DNA from: Rhizobium sp. Q54
GTDB taxonomy: Bacteria > Pseudomonadota > Alphaproteobacteria > ATCC43930 > CGMCC-115725
Direction of reading: 5' to 3'
DNA: 51,940 nt
Assembly (NCBI GenBank): GCA_945861155.1
Contig: CAMATN010000019.1
Location: 1-51,940 of the forward strand
Shown: piece after piece, positions 46,403-51,940 of the stretch
How positions within the stretch are numbered: the stretch's first letter is position 1
Layout of the letters: every line of letters starts with the position of its first letter
Notes under the pieces: model-generated
The model's database searches: none
Told to the model about the DNA's origin: nothing
The model's input: the letters and a program-made list of their open reading frames with translations, nothing else
Program-made: the position numbers and the translations under genes

Positions 46403-47143
46403 TTACAGCTTCTGCACCTCGATGGGAGACGGCGATGCCGGGCGAGGATAGCCCGGGCTGGGGTAGCTTGGGCCGGGATAGGCGGCCGGCGGCGGAGATG
46501 CCCCGAGCGCCGGCGGACCGGCCACGACCGGCGCGCCCGAGCGCACCTCGACATAGGAGACGACCCGCTTCACTCCCGGTACATGGCGCGCAATGCGCGT
46601 GGCGCGATCAAGTTCGCCCTGCGAGCGCGCCGAGCCGATCAGATAGACCGAGCCGTTTTCGGTCTCGATCGCGTAGTTGACCGATCGGATAGAAGGATCG
46701 ACGACCATCTCGGAACGCACCTGCGTGGTGATCCAGGTGTCCTTGGCATCGTCCCAGATGCCTTCGACAGGCGCCACCTCGACCTCGTCGTAAACCGTGC
46801 GAACCTGATGAGTCCTGCCGGCGATCTGCGCGGCGGCGGCCTTCATCGCCGGGCTGGGCACCCGGCCGGTCAGCACCACGCGGCCGTTGTAGACGCTCGT
46901 GGTGATTGCGGCCTGGAGTTGCGGGTCGGTCTGCGTCAAGGCCTTGGCGATTTCGGTCTTGATCGTGAAATCGTTCGCCATGCCGTCGGCGCCGCGCTCC
47001 TGGCCGACCGCATAGCCGCCCCCGGCCGCCGCCGCGATGCCGCCGACGACGACCAGTTCGACGCAGCCCCCCAGGGCTAACGGGAGCGCCGCCGGCGCGG
47101 CCACCGTACAGATCAACGCCAGAGCCCGATGTAACCGCGCCAT
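46403..47143 (-). CDS. BON-domain outer-membrane lipoprotein
   Basis: A 246-residue protein with lipobox LALGGC (Cys27), a Gly/Ala-rich spacer and two BON domains (~55-125, NDFTIKTEIAKAL ... VVLTGRVPSP; ~135-200, TTQVRSEMVVDPSI ... GSVYLIGSARSQGELDRATRIA), then a Pro/Tyr/Ser tail. It resembles the DolP/YraP envelope lipoprotein family, consistent with the adjacent yraN and rsmI (the E. coli yra region). Confidence 0.86.
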   Translation of the reverse strand: MARLHRALALICTVAAPAALPLALGGCVELVVVGGIAAAAGGGYAVGQERGADGMANDFTIKTEIAKALTQTDPQLQAAITTSVYNGRVVLTGRVPSPAMKAAAAQIAGRTHQVRTVYDEVEVAPVEGIWDDAKDTWITTQVRSEMVVDPSIRSVNYAIETENGSVYLIGSARSQGELDRATRIARHVPGVKRVVSYVEVRSGAPVVAGPPALGASPPPAAYPGPSYPSPGYPRPASPSPIEVQKL

Positions 47144-47352
47144 ATTCCCCCCGAGGCGACATTGAGGCGACGGCGGCATTGTCCGATTTTCACCGAACCG
47201 CGCCAAGATCATCGAGACGGCGCATCGTTCGACCGATCGAGCGCGGCGCCGTTGGGCCGCCTCTGGCCGGCTGGCGCGGGCAAACCTCTTGGAGGACCAA
47301 GGGCTTGGATCGAGACCGCGAGAGCCCCGCGGTGGATCGCAGCCGCACCCTC

Positions 47353-47752
47353 TCATTCGTCGACCCGCCACGCGTCCGCCAGATGCCGCGGCGGACGGCG
47401 CGGCACGACCAGCATTACGTCGAATCGCGGCGCCAGTTGCGCGAGATCGGGGCGCGCCAGCAGAAAGGCCGAAGCCGCGCGGGCAATGCGCCGGCGCTGG
47501 CGCGGCAACACCGCGGCCGCCGCCGCGGCGAACATCGCCGCGCGACTTGACCTCGATGATCGCGAGCACGCCGCCGCGCCGCGCGAGGATGTCGATCTCG
47601 CCCGCCGGGCAGCGCCAATCGCGCGCGACGATCCGCCAGCCGCGGAGCCGCAAGTGCCAGCGGCAGAGAAATTCGCCGAAATGTCCTCGCCGCAGCGCCA
47701 GGTGGCGGCTGACCCGGTGGCGGCTGAACTGGTCGCGTGCCGTGCGGGTCAT
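47353..47752 (-). pseudogene. yraN: YraN family endonuclease-like gene, single-base frameshift
   Basis: The first half (GHFGEFLCRWHLRLRGWRIV, then DWRCPAGEIDILARRGGVLA and IIEVKSRGD) is a normal YraN/UPF0102 nuclease-like domain with its E-I-D and E-V-K residues. After about 47536 the frame is lost, but a neighbouring frame from 47535 to 47353 encodes the normal C-terminus (RQRRRIARAASAFLLARPDL, then RFDVMLVVPRR). Total length is 400 bp, i.e. 3n+1, and dropping one base in GATGTTC would give a complete ~132-residue protein. A sequencing error is as likely as a real mutation. Overlaps rsmI by 4 nt. Confidence 0.85.
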
Positions 47753-48684
47753 GGCGATTTATCCGGCTGTTGCAGGGCCAGCGCGCGCTCATAGAGCGTG
47801 CGGCGGGCGATGCCGCTCTCCTCGGCGAGACGCGCCACGGCGTCGCGCAGGCTGTGCGCGGCGAGCAATGTCCGCAGCCGCCGGTCGATGTCGCCCTCCG
47901 ACATGGGCGCGGCGGCATCCGGAGGTCCGACCACGACGACCACCTCGCCGCGGGGAGCGCCGGCATCGCGGTAATGCGCGGCCAATGCGCCGAGGCTGTC
48001 GCGGCGGACCTCCTCGAAGCGCTTGGTCAGCTCGCGCGCCACCGCGGCGGCGCGCTCGCCAAGGATCTCGGCCATGTCGGCGAGCGAGGCGGCGACCCGC
48101 GACGGCCCCTCGAAAAAAATCAGCGTTGCCGCGAGGTCACGCCAATTGGCAAGCGCCCGGCGGCGCGCCGCCGCGCGCGGCGGCAGAAAGCCCGCGAACA
48201 AAAAAATGTCGGCCGGCAGACCCGACAGGATCAGCGCGGTCAGTGCCGCCGAGGCGCCCGGCGCCGCGGTGACCGGCAGATCCTCGGCGAGGGCTTCTCG
48301 TACCAGCTTGAAGCCGGGATCGGAGACGAGCGGGGTCCCGGCATCGGAGACCAGCGCCAGTTTTTCGCCGCGGCGCAGCCGGTCGAGGATGGCCGGTCGC
48401 ACGCGGTCGGCGTTGTGGTCGTGATAGGAATCGAGCGGCGTGGCGATGGCGAAACGCGCCAGCAGCCGCCCGGTCACCCGGGTGTCCTCGCACAAGATCC
48501 GGTCGACATGGCGCAGCACCCACAACCCCCGCAAGCTGATGTCCCCGAGATTGCCGATCGGGGTCGCGACCAGATGCAGGCCGGGCGCCAGGGAGTGCGT
48601 CGGCGCCCAGCGCCCGGGATTAGGTTCGCCGGGGTCGAGCTCGCGAGAGAGGTCTGGGTCGCTTGGGGAGCGCGCCGATTGCAT
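47749..48684 (-). CDS. rsmI: 16S rRNA (cytidine-1402 2'-O)-methyltransferase
   Basis: A 311-residue tetrapyrrole-methylase-fold enzyme that methylates C1402 of 16S rRNA. GLHLVATPIGNLGDISLRGL, CEDTRVTGRLL, VSDAGTPLVSDPGFKLV, AAPGASAALTALILSGL and PPRAAARRR are family blocks. Start at 48684 is chosen; the frame is open 46 residues further upstream. Divergent from the LpoA-like gene and overlaps yraN by 4 nt. Confidence 0.93.
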   Translation of the reverse strand: MQSARSPSDPDLSRELDPGEPNPGRWAPTHSLAPGLHLVATPIGNLGDISLRGLWVLRHVDRILCEDTRVTGRLLARFAIATPLDSYHDHNADRVRPAILDRLRRGEKLALVSDAGTPLVSDPGFKLVREALAEDLPVTAAPGASAALTALILSGLPADIFLFAGFLPPRAAARRRALANWRDLAATLIFFEGPSRVAASLADMAEILGERAAAVARELTKRFEEVRRDSLGALAAHYRDAGAPRGEVVVVVGPPDAAAPMSEGDIDRRLRTLLAAHSLRDAVARLAEESGIARRTLYERALALQQPDKSP

Positions 48685-48773
48685 CCCGCCGGGTTTACTT
48701 GCCCGGATGCGATGGTTAGGGTCGGCGCCGGCTCTCGCATCCTTTGCCCTCGCATCCTTTACGGAGTCCGGCC

Positions 48774-50045
48774 TTGCTCCTCCGGCGTGTTCTCCCTTGG
48801 CGTGCTCTGCGGTTCGCGTCACCTGTTGTTGCTTTCGCCCTGATCCTGTTGCTGAGCGCCTGCGGCGGCGGACGGATGGTACCGGCGCCGGCCGGATTGC
48901 CGCAATCGCCCTATGCCGGTCCGAGATTCCCGGCGCCTCCCGTGACCGCGGTTCCGTTGCCGCCGGCGGTACCGTCCGCGGCAGGGCCCGTCAAGGTGGC
49001 GCTGCTCGTGCCCTTGTCGGGACCCAACGCCGAACTCGGCAAATCGATGCTGGAAGCCGCGCAGCTCGCGTTGTTTACGACCGAGAGCGGACGGCTGACG
49101 CTGATCCCGCGCGACACCGCCGGTACCGCGGAAGGCGCTGTCGCCGCGGCCCGCTCGGCGCTCGGCGAAGGCGCGCGGCTGATTTTGGGACCGCTGCTTG
49201 CCGCCGAGGTCGAAGCGGTCAAGCCGGTCGCGCGCGAGGCCAAGGTCAATGTCATCGCGTTTACGACGCAAATTCAGGCCGCCGGCGGCAACGTGTTCCT
49301 GATCGGCTTTCTGCCGCGCCAGGAGGTCATGCGCGAGGTTGCGTTCGCGCGCGAGCGCGGGCTGAGCCGGTTCGCCGCGCTGGCGCCGAACGCGGCATAT
49401 GGCCGCCTGATGGGCGAGGCGCTGCGCGAATCGGCGACCGCGAGCGGTGGCTCGGTCGGGAGAATAGAATTTTTCGAGGCCCGTGCCGGGGATCTCGCGG
49501 CCGCCGTCCAGCGGCTGCTGTCGGGGGGCTCGGCTGCGCCGGGCGCCGGCGGAGCGGCGAGCCCCGCTTTCGACGCGCTGCTCCTTCCGGCGGGCGGCGC
49601 CCAGCTGCAACAGATCGCGCGCCAGCTGAAGGAAGCCGGGCTCGATACGGCGAAAGTGCGTTTGCTGGGCAGCGGGTTGTGGGACGATACCTCGATCGCA
49701 GGCGAACCGGCGCTCTACGGCGGCTGGTTTGCCGCGTCCCCGCCCGCGGCGCGACGCGAATTCGCGAGCCGCTTTCAGGCCACCTACGGCCATTCGGCGC
49801 CGCGACTCGCCTCGCTCGCGTTCGATGCCGCCGCGCTTGCCGCGGTATTGGCCAAGAGCGGCGGCGACGATCCGTTCACGCAAGAGGCGATCCTCAACCC
49901 GAGCGGCTTCACCGGGGTCGACGGGCTGTTCCGCTTCACCCAGGCGGGATTGGTGCAGCGCGGCCTGGCGGTGCTCGAGGTCCAGCCGCAGGGCAATGTC
50001 GTGGTCAGCCCGGCGCCACAGAGCTTCCGCGACCTCGGCTCGTGA
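48774..50045 (+). CDS. LpoA-like penicillin-binding protein activator (periplasmic binding fold lipoprotein)
   Basis: A 423-residue lipoprotein with lipobox LLSAC (Cys30), a Pro-rich linker and a type-I periplasmic-binding domain (VKVALLVPLSGPNAELGKSM, LILGPLLAAEVEAVKPVARE, FAALAPNAAYGRLMGEALRE, GWFAASPPAARREF). This is the LpoA/YraM group, which activates PBP1 in E. coli; the neighbour order with rsmI and yraN is the same as in E. coli. No ATG: TTG at 48774 with CGGAG seven bases upstream is the best start. Confidence 0.85.
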   Translation: MLLRRVLPWRALRFASPVVAFALILLLSACGGGRMVPAPAGLPQSPYAGPRFPAPPVTAVPLPPAVPSAAGPVKVALLVPLSGPNAELGKSMLEAAQLALFTTESGRLTLIPRDTAGTAEGAVAAARSALGEGARLILGPLLAAEVEAVKPVAREAKVNVIAFTTQIQAAGGNVFLIGFLPRQEVMREVAFARERGLSRFAALAPNAAYGRLMGEALRESATASGGSVGRIEFFEARAGDLAAAVQRLLSGGSAAPGAGGAASPAFDALLLPAGGAQLQQIARQLKEAGLDTAKVRLLGSGLWDDTSIAGEPALYGGWFAASPPAARREFASRFQATYGHSAPRLASLAFDAAALAAVLAKSGGDDPFTQEAILNPSGFTGVDGLFRFTQAGLVQRGLAVLEVQPQGNVVVSPAPQSFRDLGS

Positions 50046-50046
50046 C

Positions 50047-50122
50047 GATGGGTTTCACTGCGCTCAACCCATCCTACAAGGTATCGGTTCGGTAGGATGG
50101 GTAGAGCGGAGCGAAACCCATC
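50047..50122. repeat. Palindromic repeat (GATGGGTTTC...GAAACCCATC)
   Basis: GATGGGTTTCACTGCGCTCA pairs imperfectly with GAGCGGAGCGAAACCCATC, and CCCATCCTAC with GTAGGATGGG inside. It lies between two convergent genes, 1 bp after the LpoA-like stop, and is a widespread proteobacterial repeat. Confidence 0.88.
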
Positions 50123-50130
50123 ACCGAGGG

Positions 50131-51282
50131 TCAGGCGAGCAGCGCGCCCAAAACCGCGTTGAGACGCTGACGCCCGGCGGCGGTCGCGGCGAGGCGCTTG
50201 GCGTCGAGCGTAATGAACCCGCCGTCGATCAGATTCGGCAGGGATGCGTCAAACAATTCCTCGACATCGCGCTCGGCCAACGTTTCGAGGCGCCGGCGCG
50301 ACACACCCTCCGCGAGGCGCAGCCCCATCATGACCATTTCGTCGATCGCGGTCGCGCGGTCGATTGGAGTCATCTCGTCGATCGCCGTGCCGGCGCTCTC
50401 GACGGCCGCCAGCCAGGCCTCGGGCGTGCGTCGCTGGCGCGTCGCCATCTTAACGCCGCCCTGCGTCACCCGTCCGTGCGCGCCGGGGCCGATGCCGAGA
50501 TAATCCTGGTAGCGCCAATAGGCGAGGTTGTGCCGGCATTCGGCGCCGGGCCGGGCGTGGTTCGAGATCTCATAGGCCGGCAGGCCGGCGGCCGTCAGAC
50601 GGCGCTGCGTCGCCTCGAACAGCGCGGCTCCGGCGTCGTCGTCCGGGATGGTCAGTTCGCCCCGCGCGACGCGACTCGCAAAGCCGGTGCCGGGCTCGAT
50701 CGTCAGCTGATAGAGCGAGAGGTGCTCGCCGGCGAGGCTCAGCGCCTCGTCGAGTTCCGATTCCCACGCGGCGAGGCTCTGTTCGGGCCGCGCGTAGATC
50801 AGATCGAACGAGTAGCGCGCAAAGCTGGCGCGGGCGAGGCGGATGGCGGCGATCGCCTCGTCGCGGTCGTGCCCGCGGCCGAGAAAACGCAGCGCCGCCG
50901 GGTCGAGCGCCTGGATTCCGAGCGAGAGCCGGTTGATGCCGGCAGCGGCAAAGCCGGCGAAGCGCTCGGCCTCGGCCGAGTTCGGGTTGGCCTCCAGCGT
51001 CACTTCGAGGGTGGAGGCGACGGGCCACAACGCACCAACTCGCTCGATCAGCGCCGAAGCGGTCTCGGGCGGCATCAGCGAGGGCGTGCCGCCGCCGAAG
51101 AAAATCGAGACCACCTCGCGATCGGGCGCGAGTGCCGCCTGATGGTCGAGGTCGGCGAGCAGAGCGCGGGTCCAACGGGCCGCGTCGACCCGTTCGCGGA
51201 CATGGCTGTTGAAGTCGCAATACGGGCATTTGGAGCGGCAGAACGGCCAGTGGATATAAACCGCGAGCGGTTCGCCTTTCAC
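50131..51282 (-). CDS. hemW: Radical SAM HemW (heme chaperone, formerly HemN-like)
   Basis: A 383-residue radical-SAM protein. The cluster cysteines are Cys15, 19 and 22 (WPFCRSKCPYCDFNSH), then FFGGGTPSLM, LEANPNS, GINRLSLGIQALD and NLAYWRYQDYLGIGPGAHG. HemW-type proteins deliver heme to respiratory enzymes rather than oxidising coproporphyrinogen. Ends 8 bp from the preceding repeat. Confidence 0.93.
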   Translation of the reverse strand: MKGEPLAVYIHWPFCRSKCPYCDFNSHVRERVDAARWTRALLADLDHQAALAPDREVVSIFFGGGTPSLMPPETASALIERVGALWPVASTLEVTLEANPNSAEAERFAGFAAAGINRLSLGIQALDPAALRFLGRGHDRDEAIAAIRLARASFARYSFDLIYARPEQSLAAWESELDEALSLAGEHLSLYQLTIEPGTGFASRVARGELTIPDDDAGAALFEATQRRLTAAGLPAYEISNHARPGAECRHNLAYWRYQDYLGIGPGAHGRVTQGGVKMATRQRRTPEAWLAAVESAGTAIDEMTPIDRATAIDEMVMMGLRLAEGVSRRRLETLAERDVEELFDASLPNLIDGGFITLDAKRLAATAAGRQRLNAVLGALLA

Positions 51283-51431
51283 CTGTAAAATTCCTTGCGC
51301 TTCACTTGATCGAGTATGTTGTCGAAGGGGTCATATCTCTTACCTTATCTTAATGAGGTTCGAAACGCTGCCGGGAAATCGGGTTGGCCGCTACACCCGG
51401 ATTGATTTACAAAAGCCGAGGAGGACTTGTC

Positions 51432-51812
51432 ATGCCATCGAGCGTCAAGGAGATGCTGGCGGCGGCCAATGCCGCGGTGCCGCGGATACCGCCGGCCGAA
51501 GCACAGGCCCTGATCGGCCGCGGCAACATTCTTGTCGTCGACGTCCGCGACCCGTCCGAGGTCCAGGCCAGCGGCAAGATCAAGGGCGCGGTCAACATCT
51601 CGCGCGGCATGCTCGAATTTCGCGCCGACCCGGAGAGCCCTTTTCACCTTGGCGCTTTTGAAAAGGACAAGACGGTCCTCGTTTATTGCGCGTCGGGCGG
51701 GCGCTCGGCGCTGAGCGGCAAGACGCTGAAAGATTTCGGCTATGCCGCCGTCTTCAACATCGGCGGCTTCAAGGAGCTGGCCGATGCCGGGCTCGAAACC
51801 GAGCCTGCTTGA
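51432..51812 (+). CDS. Single-domain rhodanese
   Basis: A 126-residue sulfurtransferase-like protein. NILVVDVRDPSEV is the rhodanese start block and Cys86 in YCASGGRSALSGKTL is the persulfide residue, followed by FNIGGFKELADAG. GAGGAC precedes the ATG at 51432. No sulfur-metabolism genes are adjacent, so the partner is unknown. Confidence 0.92.
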   Translation: MPSSVKEMLAAANAAVPRIPPAEAQALIGRGNILVVDVRDPSEVQASGKIKGAVNISRGMLEFRADPESPFHLGAFEKDKTVLVYCASGGRSALSGKTLKDFGYAAVFNIGGFKELADAGLETEPA

Positions 51813-51871
51813 GCGGCTGGATTGGCGCGCGACGCGGCGCGGTTGAAACCGACCGCCGCGCCCCGCTATCC

Positions 51872-51940
51872 GGTGGTGTCTCAGTTTGAATTGCATCGGC
51901 GTTGTGCGTCCTTCGAGACGGCCCTTCGGGCGCTCCTCAG
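51872..51940. repeat. Left part of the MITE-like repeat, cut by the window end
   Basis: Sixty-nine bases starting GGTGGTGTCTCAGTTTGAAT are identical to 44455-44523, the left arm of the complete element. The window stops inside it. Confidence 0.93.

Overview
The window is about 52 kb of GC-rich DNA packed with chromosomal housekeeping genes. Gene content and order point to an alphaproteobacterium, most likely Rhodospirillales-like: a dapF-mtaB-ftsY operon, priA facing DUF484-xerC, and an F1-ATPase operon atpHAGDC without the F0 genes. This placement is inferred from gene order and protein motifs; no search was run. No rRNA, tRNA, CRISPR array, prophage or conjugation cluster was seen.

Layout. 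0.1-2.6 kb: an SDR, a TenA-like gene that has lost its stop, and a CmcJ-like oxygenase. 2.8-8.1 kb: an Arg-cluster disordered protein, a secreted C13 (legumain/caspase-like) peptidase and a large FecR/DUF6600 surface protein. 8.2-12.3 kb: a Cu P1B-ATPase with a CusF-like lipoprotein, a flavin reductase and a basic secreted protein. 12.4-17.1 kb: dapF, mtaB, ftsY, then a 68-residue protein and a four-helix membrane protein of unknown function. 17.2-22.9 kb: GST, a GT4 glycosyltransferase overlapping a PIG-L deacetylase, ruvX, a crotonase, a luciferase-like oxidoreductase and a VOC protein. 23.0-30.8 kb: MmgE/PrpD, sucCD, xerC, DUF484 and priA. 30.8-36.5 kb: DUF2339 membrane protein, an autoregulated-looking TetR with an Ntn-type acylamide hydrolase, and an MFS transporter. 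36.9-42.0 kb: atpHAGDC. 42.1-51.8 kb: a diiron ferritin-like protein, a lytic transglycosylase, a TauD dioxygenase, DUF3750, SirB1-like and BON proteins, a frameshifted yraN, rsmI, an LpoA-like lipoprotein, hemW and a rhodanese.

The most striking signal is not a gene but the density of palindromic repeats. At least six unrelated families occupy the gaps between genes, including two gaps inside the ATP synthase operon. One GC-rich family lies in frame inside the mtaB coding sequence, and a related perfect 48-bp palindrome sits exactly where tenA should stop. Another family is a 185-bp MITE-like element with inverted ends and an 8-bp target duplication; partial copies of it form both ends of the window, which suggests that the window is a whole contig bounded by this repeat.
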